A DNA stretch of 64,000 nt, taken from the NCBI RefSeq assembly GCF_018215265.2, contig NZ_CP136562.1, positions 3,224,001 to 3,288,000 of the forward strand. The letters are read 5' to 3'. Under the pieces are notes generated by a model, which saw only the letters and a list, made by a program, of their open reading frames with translations, was not told the origin of the DNA and did not search any database. Both the position numbers and the translations under genes were made by a program. Shown piece by piece: positions 52,424-59,978 of this stretch (within the stretch, counting starts at the first letter, position 1; every line of letters begins with the position of its first letter). This stretch comes from Paenarthrobacter sp. GOM3 (GTDB taxonomy: Bacteria; Actinomycetota; Actinomycetes; Actinomycetales; Micrococcaceae).

Positions 52424-53137
52424 TCACAGCCACCACCTTGCCCCTCCCGGCCTGCTCCGCTCGCGGGCCTCTGCCAGCGTCGGGCCGTCCGAACCGTCAG
52501 GCCAGCTCGTCTTGGGTTTGAGGAAACCGTCATGCGGTTCACCCTTGATCCAGTCCGTTTCGACGGGTGCTGGTTTCAGTAGGTCCGTGCCGTTCACAGC
52601 TTCCAGCAGGTCCGCGGGCGTGATCGCTTCGAGCATCCTGCCCGATGGTGGGTTGTGCTGTCGGCGTCCGGCCGTGAGCTCTTCCGCTGAACGGCAGTCC
52701 TTGACCAAGCGCAACCAGCTGTTCCATTCGGCCACGACCGCGTCTGTGCTGCCCAACGCTGTTGCCCGGGTCCGTTCCAGCAGATCCGGCAGCGCCGCCC
52801 TGTACGCCGTCTCTGCTTTACCTCGGTGTTCGGCCAGCAGCTTTTGCTGCCAGTTCCATGCCGCTGTCCGGGCTGTTACCGCCCGGTGGAGGACAGCCTC
52901 AAACCGGCGGACGTCCAAAGGCTCTGGCCGTTGTGGTTCTGCGCGGAAGAGCCGCTGGCATTCCGCGGCTTCATCCCGCCATGCGGACAACTCCACCTCA
53001 CGCGCGGCGGCGGCCTCCGCGATAGCCTCCCGGGCTTCCCGCTCTCCGTCGTCGATCCGGGCCTGTTCTTCGATCACCGGGGCCAGAATCTCCGCCCGCA
53101 CCTCTTCGGCGGTCAGGGCCTCTTTCTTCGGGCTCAC
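52424..53137 (-). CDS. element protein, unknown function
   Basis: A 237-residue soluble protein. Residues 1-70 are A/E/R-rich helix (ILAPVIEEQARIDDGEREAREAIAEAAAAREVELSAW), likely a coiled coil; the middle has several W residues (AAWNWQQKLLAEH, EWNSWLRLVKD). The C-terminus is P/G/K-rich. It overlaps the 97-residue gene upstream by 4 bp (ATGA) and ends 19 bp before the HTH gene. No recognisable family. Confidence 0.65.
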   Translation of the reverse strand: MSPKKEALTAEEVRAEILAPVIEEQARIDDGEREAREAIAEAAAAREVELSAWRDEAAECQRLFRAEPQRPEPLDVRRFEAVLHRAVTARTAAWNWQQKLLAEHRGKAETAYRAALPDLLERTRATALGSTDAVVAEWNSWLRLVKDCRSAEELTAGRRQHNPPSGRMLEAITPADLLEAVNGTDLLKPAPVETDWIKGEPHDGFLKPKTSWPDGSDGPTLAEARERSRPGGARWWL

Positions 53138-53427
53138 GCTCTGTCCAGCCCGAAGCTTTTGGCAAGGGCACGGTCTACCGCGTCCATGATGAAGGTGTCA
53201 TCTGCCTCCGCGGCGTCCTTGGCTGTGGTCCGGGAGGGGACGGCACCGTACTTTCGGCTGGCAGCCACTTGCAGGCGCTGCAGCTGTGCCCGCTGGACCG
53301 GTGTCCCGTAGGTGTCGATAGTCCAGGCTGCCCCTGATCCGAGCGGTCCGCGGGGATCTGCTCCGGAAGCGATCACGTCGTTGATGACGTCGAAAGCCAT
53401 GTCTACTGCGACTTCTGGGGTGTTCAT
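53134..53427 (-). CDS. small element protein, unknown function
   Basis: A 97-residue protein starting at ATG 53427 after AAAGGAAAT, a good ribosome-binding site; longer upstream frames lack one. It begins MNTPEVAVDMAFDVINDVIASG, has RAQLQRLQVAASRKYG, and ends DAVDRALAKSFGLDRA. It overlaps the next gene by 4 bp. No recognisable domain. Confidence 0.65.
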   Translation of the reverse strand: MNTPEVAVDMAFDVINDVIASGADPRGPLGSGAAWTIDTYGTPVQRAQLQRLQVAASRKYGAVPSRTTAKDAAEADDTFIMDAVDRALAKSFGLDRA

Positions 53428-53471
53428 GAGATTTCCTTTCAAGAAAGATTCCTGCCCGGACGGGAGGAGCT

Positions 53472-54128
53472 TTATACAGATTGCTTCTGATTCCATTCGG
53501 CTATGAGCGGCTGGAGGCCCGCTGATTGCCGATTTCGTTCGTCGTGAGCTGACCGGCGACTCTGCTCGTCCGCACCCGGTGGCGCCGACCACAGGTCGGC
53601 CTCTTCCTCTCTTTCTTCCTCTAATGGCTCCTCTACTCCTAGGGCCCAATGATCTGTTGGGCCTGTAACAACAATCTGTTGGGTCAATGGGGCGACGATT
53701 TGTTGGGCCATAGGGGCAACAATCTGTTGGGCCAGCTCTGATGGTTGAGAGGCATCAGGGGCAACAATCTGTTGGGTCTGTGCTGGGTCAAGGTGGAGCG
53801 AGTACTCAGCCCGATTACGGAACCGGGCGTCTCCACTGGATGAGATGACGCCTTCCTTGGCGAGCTTGGCAACAGCCTTTCGGACGACCTCGTATGTACT
53901 CGCACGAATCCGGCGCAAGGTTTCCGCCTCCGGGCTGTGATCCGATTCCTCGGGTTTGGCCGGAACAGTCTTACCCAAGGCAAGGGCCAAGTCATCACGG
54001 CCGGCCCAGTACTTCGGTGGTTCCCCGTTGTCCATCGACACCAGAGCCATACGGCACAGGATACGGAATGACCGGTCATCGAGGTGTGCCCAATGCGTGA
54101 AGGCCTTAGAGACATTGCTAGCGCCCAT
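53472..54128 (-). CDS. winged-helix protein, candidate replication initiator
   Basis: A 218-residue protein. Residues 1-112 form a replication-type winged helix: FTHWAHLDDRSFRILCRMALVSMD, WAGRDDLALALGK, and RASTYEVVRKAVAKLAKEGVISSSG. Residues 115-155 contain four QQIV repeats (at 119, 134, 142 and 150), encoded by iteron-like DNA repeats. The C-terminal tail is acidic and charged. The layout resembles lambda-type O initiators: an N-terminal DNA-binding domain with the origin inside the gene. The start at ATG 54128 is uncertain; GTG codons lie upstream. Confidence 0.65.
   Translation of the reverse strand: MGASNVSKAFTHWAHLDDRSFRILCRMALVSMDNGEPPKYWAGRDDLALALGKTVPAKPEESDHSPEAETLRRIRASTYEVVRKAVAKLAKEGVISSSGDARFRNRAEYSLHLDPAQTQQIVAPDASQPSELAQQIVAPMAQQIVAPLTQQIVVTGPTDHWALGVEEPLEEEREEEADLWSAPPGADEQSRRSAHDERNRQSAGLQPLIAEWNQKQSV
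53647..53778 (-). repeat. five iteron-like 17-bp repeats inside the initiator gene (candidate origin)
   Basis: Copies of CAACAATCTGTTGGGYC start at 53647, 53669, 53693, 53717 and 53762, all in one orientation (spacings 22, 24, 24 and 45 bp). Copies 2, 4 and 5 match the 16 invariant positions; copies 1 and 3 carry two and three changes. Each contains CAACA-N3-TGTTG, a small dyad. Spacing near two helical turns, or four for the last, is typical of iterons. Confidence 0.7.
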
Positions 54129-54217
54129 GAGCTGCCACCCGGGCTTCCCCACATGCACGGATAGCACCGCGCAACACTGCAACTGCGTGTCCACCCCCAG
54201 AGTCCCGGGGCACAGCC

Positions 54218-54451
54218 TCAGGCTCCGGTAGTGATGGCGTCTGCCGTGGCTTCGAGACCCAACACCCGCAAGAGGCCGGTCTTCGGGACACGTATGGCCG
54301 CGCCCAGCTTCACGACAGGGCAGGGAAAGGCGTTGGCCTTCACCAGTCGGTAGCCCGTGGCTTGGGAGATGCCGAGCGCATTGCATGCTGTTTCCAGCTG
54401 TATTGACGCTGGTAGGGACAGGACTTCATCGGTGCTTAGTGGTTTGCTCAC
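54218..54451 (-). CDS. AlpA/excisionase-like HTH protein
   Basis: A 77-residue DNA-binding protein. The core IQLETACNALGISQATGYRLVKANAFPCPVVKLGAAIRVPKTGLLRVLGLE is the MerR-like winged HTH of AlpA and Xis proteins. Such proteins control excision direction and satellite or prophage induction. It is divergent from the unknown gene-integrase pair and lies 89 bp upstream of the initiator candidate, so it probably heads the leftward operon. Confidence 0.78.
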   Translation of the reverse strand: MSKPLSTDEVLSLPASIQLETACNALGISQATGYRLVKANAFPCPVVKLGAAIRVPKTGLLRVLGLEATADAITTGA

Positions 54452-54549
54452 ATTCTCAATTGTGCCCCGGTCTTGTCAGAAGTAGACTGTAAATATGGCA
54501 AGCCAGCCGGACCAGTTATCCGGACGGCAATCTAATCCGAAAGGGTGAC
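54452..54549. promoter_or_regulatory. divergent control region of the element
   Basis: 98 bp between the leftward alpA-like and rightward integrase operons. CCGGA (54507-54511) and TCCGG (54519-54523) form a small palindrome, and TGTAAATAT at about 54488 could be a -10 region for the rightward genes. A lysogeny-type switch would sit here, but no repressor gene is obvious. Confidence 0.45.
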
Positions 54550-55185
54550 ATGCACGAGCACAAGATCACGGTCCCGGTGGGAGGGGAGAACCCAAATCCC
54601 TTTGAAGAGTGGCGGACCACTGTGGACCGACTGGGAATGGACCCGGAGGCGGCAACGGCCATGCTGGACCTCGCGTCGATCACGCAAGACGAAACAGCAC
54701 CATGGGAGGCCACCGTGACTTGGGCGCTCGACGACGAAACGGCAACACCGATAGCCGTCGAACTTCGGTCCCGGAAGGGCCATCCAGTCACCCCGGAGGC
54801 ATGGCGCACTGTGAAAGTCGCGGCGGTTATCGGGGAAACCCGCAACCGCCTCAACTGGATTTACGGCCGCGCCTCTCAGGTCTTGGAGGGCAAGGGGAAT
54901 CCTGAAGTGGCTGCCATGGCTCAGGCCTACGCGGATCCGCTGGTGGATACCCCGAGGCGGGGGCGGCGGTCCATCTATGATGCCGCCCATTTTGCCCGCG
55001 TGGCTGGCCTCTATGAGGCCGCGGTCAGCGCCGGGGATACCCGCCCGGTCCGGACCGTGGCGCACCAGCTGGCAGCAACTATGCAAGACCCGCAACTCAC
55101 GAAAGACAACCGCGTAAAGGCGTGGGTCAGGGAAGCCCGGAAACGCGGACTCATTCACGGCGAAAGGAACAACGAAAATGGCTAA
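54550..55185 (+). CDS. element protein upstream of integrase, unknown function
   Basis: A 211-residue protein. The N-terminal third has MDPEAATAMLDLASI and a beta-rich VTWALDDETATPIAVELRSRKG; the C-terminal part HFARVAGLYEAAVSAGDTRPVRTVAHQLAATMQDPQLTKDNRVKAWVREARKRGLIHG resembles an HTH of the kind found in actinobacterial mobile elements. The ATG follows AAAGGGTGAC. It overlaps the integrase gene by 8 bp, so they are co-expressed. Function unknown; a regulator of integration is one guess. Confidence 0.68.
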   Translation: MHEHKITVPVGGENPNPFEEWRTTVDRLGMDPEAATAMLDLASITQDETAPWEATVTWALDDETATPIAVELRSRKGHPVTPEAWRTVKVAAVIGETRNRLNWIYGRASQVLEGKGNPEVAAMAQAYADPLVDTPRRGRRSIYDAAHFARVAGLYEAAVSAGDTRPVRTVAHQLAATMQDPQLTKDNRVKAWVREARKRGLIHGERNNENG

Positions 55186-56389
55186 GGCAGCAGGCGTGTA
55201 CCAGCGCTGCACGAAGGAATGCCCGGCCCGGTGCAAGCGGCACAAGTGGGCGTTCAGTGTGGAGTTCCCGCCCGGGCAGGACGGCAAGCGGCTCCGTATC
55301 GCTGAATCGGGATTCCCGGATCAGGAGACGGCCAAGGATGCCCGGGCCAAGGCGATCCGGGCGCACAAGGAAGGCACGCTGGAAGCTGACCGGCGGAAGG
55401 AAACAGTGGGCCTTTATCTCGAGCGGTGGTTGGCGGCCAAGGAATCGGCCAAGACCATCCGTGCGGCCACGATCCGCTCTTACCGTGGGCATTTGGACAA
55501 TTACCTGATTCCGAACCTTGGCGGCGTGCGCCTGTCGGACCTGAAGGCCTCCCAGATTGACGCCATGCTGGTCAAGGTCCGGAAAGCCAACGAAGGCAAG
55601 CCCCTGAATCAGCAGGTCAGCGCCTCCACCGAGCGGCGGATTGTCGCCACGCTCCGGTCAGCGCTCCGGGATGCGCTCCGGGCAGGGCAGATCCATCGGG
55701 ATCCAACGATCGGCGCTCACGTCTCCAAGGAAGCAGCTGAGCGCCGGGAGGTGTGGAGCCCGGAAGAGTTCGGCAAGTTCCGGGCGTGGATGGAAGACCA
55801 GGAGAACGGCCACGCGGAACGTCTCGCCCCGTTGATCCTGTTTGCTGTGGGTACTGGCATGCGGCTCGGGGAAGTGTGCGGGCTCCGCTGGTCCGACGTC
55901 GACACGGCAGCCGGGTATCTCACGGTCAGGCAGCAGGCACAGCTGCAGGGCAAGGAAGTTGTGTTTCAGCCCGTCAAGACCAAGGCCGGGCAGGATCGTT
56001 GGGTGCCGTTGGCTGGCTGGGTGCCGGATGTGCTGAAAGTGTGGAAGGTCCGGCAGGGACGGGAACGTCTGATCTCAGGGGAAGCGTGGGCAAATGACCG
56101 CGGGCTGGTGTTCACGGATGCGCTTGGAGCCCCGCTGATCCCCAACAACGTGTCCAAGACCTTCGGGCGCATGGCCGAACGTGCCGGGCTCCCGAAAGTG
56201 GTTTTCCACAGCCTCCGGCACTTGGCCGCAACGATCATGCTGCAGAACGGTCTGCCCCTGCCGGTGGTGTCCCGGATCCTCGGTCACTCCACGATCACCG
56301 TCACGTCCGATCTTTACTTTGACGTGGTGAAGGACCAGCGCCTGAAGGACGACGTCACCGCGGCGTTCGCAAGGGCGTTCAGCGCCTGA
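55178..56389 (+). CDS. tyrosine recombinase (integrase)
   Basis: A 403-residue phage-type integrase. Catalytic residues are R229 (TGMRLGEVCGLRW), H344 and R347 (HSLRH), H370 (LGHSTI) and nucleophile Y380 (DLYFDV). The core-binding SAM-like domain spans about 75-165. The N-terminus has C11, C15, C19 and H22, a possible zinc-binding arm-type domain. It lies 107 bp from the intact tRNA-Tyr it targets. Full length with all catalytic residues, so the element may still be mobile. Confidence 0.95.
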   Translation: MAKAAGVYQRCTKECPARCKRHKWAFSVEFPPGQDGKRLRIAESGFPDQETAKDARAKAIRAHKEGTLEADRRKETVGLYLERWLAAKESAKTIRAATIRSYRGHLDNYLIPNLGGVRLSDLKASQIDAMLVKVRKANEGKPLNQQVSASTERRIVATLRSALRDALRAGQIHRDPTIGAHVSKEAAERREVWSPEEFGKFRAWMEDQENGHAERLAPLILFAVGTGMRLGEVCGLRWSDVDTAAGYLTVRQQAQLQGKEVVFQPVKTKAGQDRWVPLAGWVPDVLKVWKVRQGRERLISGEAWANDRGLVFTDALGAPLIPNNVSKTFGRMAERAGLPKVVFHSLRHLAATIMLQNGLPLPVVSRILGHSTITVTSDLYFDVVKDQRLKDDVTAAFARAFSA

Positions 56390-56400
56390 TTCCGGACACT

Positions 56401-56423
56401 TCCCCCACAAGTTCCCCAACAAA
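56401..56423 (+). repeat. right-end copies of TCCCCAACAAA
   Basis: TCCCCCACAAG (56401-56411, variant) and TCCCCAACAAA (56413-56423), 12 bp apart, matching the two copies at the left end. They lie between the integrase stop and attR. Confidence 0.6.
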
Positions 56424-56434
56424 AGCGCAAAAAA

Positions 56435-56472
56435 AGACCCGCCCGGAACTCCGAAAAGTTCCGAACGGGTCT
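56435..56472 (-). terminator. terminator for tRNA-Tyr supplied by the element
   Basis: AGACCCG/CGGGTCT and CGGAACT/AGTTCCG form a two-part stem with a small internal loop. On the minus strand seven T follow, so it serves the tRNA-Tyr gene. It lies inside the element. Confidence 0.85.
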
Positions 56473-56494
56473 AAATTCCCCGGTATTCCGGGAC

Positions 56495-56547
56495 GGTGGC
56501 AGATGAGGGATTCGAACCCCCGTAGGCGTTGCCAGCTGATTTACAGT
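56495..56547. repeat. attR: 53-bp direct repeat inside tRNA-Tyr
   Basis: Identical to 49091-49143. It forms the 3' portion of the intact tRNA-Tyr, so integration regenerated a complete tRNA at the right end. Confidence 0.95.
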
Positions 56548-56578
56548 CAGCCCCCTTTGGCCGCTCGGGTAATCTGCC
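56497..56578 (-). tRNA. tRNA-Tyr (GTA), integration target
   Basis: An 82-nt class II tRNA on the minus strand. The acceptor is GGCAGAT pairing with ATCTGCC, the anticodon loop CTGTAAA gives anticodon GTA, a long variable arm follows, and the T arm contains GGTTCGAATCC. CCA is not encoded. The 3' part is supplied by the element (attR). Confidence 0.95.
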
Positions 56579-56706
56579 GAACTTCAAAAGAAGATCACTT
56601 CCGGAGACCGTTTCTTATCGATCCGGTAACCGAAGGCAGAGATAACCTTACAGAAGTTTGCGCGAAGAATCTAATCGAGGCTCAGCACCCTGAAATTCCT
56701 TGTGGT

Positions 56707-56973
56707 TCAGGCTTCGCCGAGGATCCGGCCCGCCAGTTTCGCTTCGAACTTCTCGGCCTGCTCAGGAGTGATCTGGTTGAGCTGTACAGCCCGGAGCAGG
56801 TCCGCGTGCACACCGTCCATGCGGGACGTTGCATCCGGAACGGGGCTCAGGACAATCGAGGCCGCCACAGCCGCCGCTGCCACCGCACTCGCCGCAGCCA
56901 CCGCCGCCGTCCCAATGGAGCCCGCTGCCGCGGAAGCGGACTTGCTGATGGACTGGACGGCCTTGCTGCTCAT
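56707..56973 (-). CDS. small Ala-rich protein, unknown function
   Basis: An 88-residue protein with a strong ribosome-binding site (GGAGGAACAGC before ATG 56973). Residues 15-42 are Ala/Val-rich and hydrophobic, possibly a membrane helix. The C-terminal half is charged and helical: MDGVHADLLRAVQLNQITPEQAEKFEAKLAGRILGEA, like a short oligomerisation helix pair. It lies just outside attR, divergent from yajQ. I do not recognise a family. Confidence 0.62.
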   Translation of the reverse strand: MSSKAVQSISKSASAAAGSIGTAAVAAASAVAAAAVAASIVLSPVPDATSRMDGVHADLLRAVQLNQITPEQAEKFEAKLAGRILGEA

Positions 56974-57156
56974 GCTGTTCCTCCGACGTTGCGTTCTTCC
57001 AACTGATACAACTCTCGGCGAGCTGCCTCAGTTCCAACCTTGCGTGTGCTGTGAGCGAACTGTGAAGGCCGTCCACCGCCCCTAAAGGCGCCTTCCGTAT
57101 TAGGCTGGATGGCAGACGAACCCCCGCCCTACAGGGCCCCAAACCTAAGGAGAGTC

Positions 57157-57648
57157 ATGGCAGGCGAATCCACGTTCGACGTCGTCAGCAAGGTAGACAA
57201 GCAAGAGGTCGCCAATGCGCTCAACCAGTCCCAGAAGGAAATCGCTCAGCGATACGACTTCAAGGGCGTCGGCGCGGAGATCGACTTCAGCGGCGAGAAG
57301 ATCCTCATGAAGGCCAACTCCGAGGACCGCGTCCTTGCGGTCCTGGACGTCTTCCAGTCCAAGCTGATCAAGCGCGGCATTTCCCTGAAGTCCCTAGACC
57401 AGGGCGAGCCTTTCCCGTCCGGCAAGGAGTTCCGCCTTGAGTGCACCATCAAGGAGGGCATTGCCCAGGACATCGCCAAGAAGATCAACAAGATCATCCG
57501 CGACGAGGCTCCCAAGTCCGTCAAGTCCCAGATCCAGGGCGATGAACTCCGCGTTACCTCCAAGTCGCGCGACGATCTGCAGGAGACCATGAACATCCTC
57601 AAGAAGTTCGAAGAGGCCGACCTTCAGTTCGTGAACTTCCGCAGCTAG
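57157..57648 (+). CDS. YajQ-family nucleotide-binding protein
   Basis: A 163-residue protein of the UPF0234/YajQ family. Start chosen at ATG 57157 (MAGESTFDVVSKVDKQEVANAL) after CTAAGGAGA. AQRYDFKGVGAEIDFSGEKILMKANSEDR and VKSQIQGDELRVTSKSRDDLQ are diagnostic. Homologues bind nucleotides, and c-di-GMP in Xanthomonas; the role in actinobacteria is unclear. It is followed by a strong terminator. Confidence 0.95.
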   Translation: MAGESTFDVVSKVDKQEVANALNQSQKEIAQRYDFKGVGAEIDFSGEKILMKANSEDRVLAVLDVFQSKLIKRGISLKSLDQGEPFPSGKEFRLECTIKEGIAQDIAKKINKIIRDEAPKSVKSQIQGDELRVTSKSRDDLQETMNILKKFEEADLQFVNFRS

Positions 57649-57679
57649 CTCCGTAGTCGTACAGAGTCCACGTAATTTG

Positions 57680-57721
57680 CGAGGACCGCAGCGATCAGCC
57701 TTGATCCTGCGGTCCTCGTTT
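57680..57721 (+). terminator. intrinsic terminator after yajQ
   Basis: CGAGGACCGCAG (57680-57691) and its exact complement (57707-57718) with a 15-nt loop, followed by TTT. Confidence 0.88.
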
Positions 57722-57814
57722 CGTCTTCAGCACTCGGCCGCGGAGCAGGAAGTGAGCCGCCACTCCCCGGCGACATCGATCACGTAATTCAGACGCAATT
57801 AGGACATGAATAGT

Positions 57815-57862
57815 TTGCGTAATCGATGGAACACAGTATTCTTCTTCCTTAGGCGGGCCTAA
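57815..57862 (+). promoter_or_regulatory. efe promoter with candidate DtxR/IdeR box
   Basis: TTGCGT (57815-57820), 16 bp, then TATTCT (57837-57842) look like -35 and -10 elements. TTAGGCGGGCCTAA (57849-57862) is a dyad immediately downstream, matching 12 of 19 positions of the IdeR/DmdR consensus. It would sit over the transcription start, 30 bp before efeU. Confidence 0.5.
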
Positions 57863-57892
57863 GTACGGCTCCCCTTAGTGAAAGAAAGCCAC

Positions 57893-58747
57893 ATGACCGC
57901 CAACTTCCTGATCGGCCTGCGCGAAGGCCTTGAGGCATCACTCGTCGTGGTCCTCCTGATGGCCTACCTCGTCAAGACCGACCGGCGGCACCTGATCCCC
58001 CGGCTCTGGGCCGGAGTGGGACTCGCCATCGCAGTTTCCCTTGCCTTCGGCGCAATCCTCACCTTCGGTCCGCGCGGCCTGACGTTCGAAGCCCAGGAAG
58101 CCATCGGCGGTGGCCTGTCCATCGTGGCAGTGGGCCTGGTGACCTGGATGGTCTTTTGGATGGCACGCACTGCGCGCAGCCTGGGCAGTGAGCTTCGCTC
58201 ACACGTGGACAAAGCAGCCGACGGCGCCGCCTGGGGCCTGGTGCTCGTGGCCGCACTCGCTGTGGGACGGGAAGGGCTGGAGACAGCGCTCTTTATTTGG
58301 GCCGCAGCGCAAGCCACCGGAGAAACCACGTTCCCGCTGCTCGGCGCCCTGCTGGGCCTTCTGGCTGCGGCGGGGCTGGGCTACCTGCTCCACCGAGGCG
58401 TCCTCAAAGTGAACCTTGGCCGGTTCTTCACCTGGACCGGAGTTGGCCTGATCGTCATCGCAGGTGGCGTCCTGGCTTACGGTATCCACGATCTGCAGGA
58501 AGCCGGCATTCTCCCGGGCCTACATAACCTGGCCTTCGACGTCTCAGCTGCCATCCCGCCGTCGTCCTGGTATGGCACCTTGCTGAAAGGCACCCTCAAC
58601 TTCTCCCCCGCCACCACCTGGCTCGAAGCCGCAGCCTGGCTTCTTTACGTTGTTCCCGTCTTGTTCCTGTACATCCGGGCCAACCGCAAACCGGCAACCC
58701 AGGCAGTAGGCAAGACCTCCGCTCCCGTCGTCGCGGCCCACCCCTGA
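57893..58747 (+). CDS. efeU: iron permease EfeU (FTR1 family)
   Basis: A 284-residue membrane protein with seven predicted helices. The two REGLE motifs are [11 protein letters not shown] (helix 1) and [10 protein letters not shown] (helix 4), the iron-binding signatures of FTR1/EfeU. ATG 57893 follows AAAGAAAGCC; an upstream GTG is less likely. It carries Fe3+ into the cell and forms the EfeUOB complex with the two downstream products. The next gene starts 43 bp later. Confidence 0.94.
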   Translation: MTANFLIGLREGLEASLVVVLLMAYLVKTDRRHLIPRLWAGVGLAIAVSLAFGAILTFGPRGLTFEAQEAIGGGLSIVAVGLVTWMVFWMARTARSLGSELRSHVDKAADGAAWGLVLVAALAVGREGLETALFIWAAAQATGETTFPLLGALLGLLAAAGLGYLLHRGVLKVNLGRFFTWTGVGLIVIAGGVLAYGIHDLQEAGILPGLHNLAFDVSAAIPPSSWYGTLLKGTLNFSPATTWLEAAAWLLYVVPVLFLYIRANRKPATQAVGKTSAPVVAAHP

Positions 58748-58790
58748 TCCTGCGCCCTGACGCCACTCCCCCTTAACAAAGGAAACACCT

Positions 58791-59978
58791 ATGTTTGGCA
58801 CGTTCCTGCCCGCATCCGCTAAGTACCGCAAGACCCTGGCAGTAATCGGGGCAGCGGCTGCCGTGCCCCTGGTACTGACGGGCTGTACGGACAACACCAA
58901 GCCTGCGAGCGCCACCGATGGCCCCATCCAGGTCTCCAGCACCGCCAACGAGTGCAAGGTCTCCGCGGCCACAGCGCCCAGCGGCAACCTGACTTTTTCG
59001 GTGAAGAATGAGGGCACGGAAGTCACCGAGTTCTACCTGCTTGCCGAAGATGGCTTGCGGATCATCGGTGAAGTGGAGAACATCGGCCCGGGCATCTCCC
59101 GGAACCTGGTGGTTACTGCCCCCGCAGGAAAGTACAACACGGCATGCAAGCCGGGCATGCAGGGTGACGGAATCCGGGCGTCCTTCGAGGTCACTGAGTC
59201 CGGCAACAAGCCCAGCGTGGATGCCGATCTGCAGAAGCTCGTGGACACGGGAACCCAGCAGTACGCGGCTTACGTCAAGGACCAAACCGAGCAGCTGGTC
59301 ACGGGCACCAAGGCCTTCGCAGACGCTTTCGCTGCCGGTGACGCCGCCAAGGCACGGGACCTGTACGCCGCCACCCGCATGCACTGGGAACGCATTGAAC
59401 CCGTCGCGGAGTCCTTTGGCGATCTGGACCCCAAGCTCGACGCCCGCGAGGCGGACCTTGAGCCTGGCCAGGAATGGACTGGTTGGCACCGAGCCGAGAA
59501 GGACCTCTTCCCGCCGGCAGGCTACACGGCTATGACCCCCGCGGAGCGAACCGCCATCTCCACGCAGCTCGTTGCCGACACCGAGGACCTTGCCAAGCGC
59601 ACCCGCACAGTGGAACTCACCGCTGACAAGCTGGGCAACGGAGCCAAGGAGCTGCTGGACGAAGTAGCTACCGGCAAGGTCACGGGCGAGGAAGAAATCT
59701 GGTCGCACACTGATCTGTGGGACTTCCAGGCCAACGTTGACGGGGCCCGGATCGCGTTTGAGAGCCTGAAGCCGGCGCTTGAACAGAAGGACGCCGAGCT
59801 CGCCACTTCCCTGGCAGGCAAGTTTGACGCCCTCCAGGCTGAGCTCAAGAAGCACGCCAAGGGCGACGGCTTCGCCTACTACAACGAGCTGACCCCGGAG
59901 CAGGTCCAGCAGCTCGCAGCGTTGGTCGACTCGCTGGGTGAGCCCCTGTCCAAGCTCACTTCGGCCGTCGTGTTGTGA
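58791..59978 (+). CDS. efeO: EfeO iron-binding lipoprotein (cupredoxin + M75)
   Basis: A 395-residue lipoprotein with lipobox LTGC (Cys about 32). Residues 45-130 form a cupredoxin-like EfeO domain; the C-terminal M75 imelysin-like domain (about 140-395) has RMHWERIEPVAESFGDLDPKLD, the conserved metal-binding helix. It captures iron outside the membrane for EfeU. The ATG follows AAAGGAAACACC. It overlaps efeB by 4 bp (GTGA). Confidence 0.93.
   Translation: MFGTFLPASAKYRKTLAVIGAAAAVPLVLTGCTDNTKPASATDGPIQVSSTANECKVSAATAPSGNLTFSVKNEGTEVTEFYLLAEDGLRIIGEVENIGPGISRNLVVTAPAGKYNTACKPGMQGDGIRASFEVTESGNKPSVDADLQKLVDTGTQQYAAYVKDQTEQLVTGTKAFADAFAAGDAAKARDLYAATRMHWERIEPVAESFGDLDPKLDAREADLEPGQEWTGWHRAEKDLFPPAGYTAMTPAERTAISTQLVADTEDLAKRTRTVELTADKLGNGAKELLDEVATGKVTGEEEIWSHTDLWDFQANVDGARIAFESLKPALEQKDAELATSLAGKFDALQAELKKHAKGDGFAYYNELTPEQVQQLAALVDSLGEPLSKLTSAVVL

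Larger units (their letters stand above)
49091..56547. mobile_element. 7.4-kb integrative element in tRNA-Tyr (phage-satellite-like)
   Basis: Bounded by 53-bp identical repeats, with a tyrosine integrase adjacent to the intact tRNA. Contents from right to left: integrase and an unknown gene (+ strand), then leftward an AlpA/Xis-like gene, a winged-helix initiator candidate with internal iterons, three unknown or HTH genes and a small protein. A separate leftward unit carries a PD-(D/E)XK nuclease candidate and a HEPN-motif protein. There are no capsid, tail, portal, relaxase or conjugation genes. The cargo genes are visibly less G+C-rich than the chromosome (for example 28 of 60 bases in 49861-49920). 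A phage satellite or minimal ICE-derived island is likely. Confidence 0.88.

Noticed and set aside
53647..53778. CRISPR array
   Set aside because: The repeats are short (17 bp) with 5-28-bp gaps inside a coding frame, no cas genes are present, and iterons fit better.
49091..56547. Complete prophage or conjugative element
   Set aside because: No capsid, portal, tail, lysis, large terminase, relaxase, FtsK/TraB-type translocase or type IV secretion genes.
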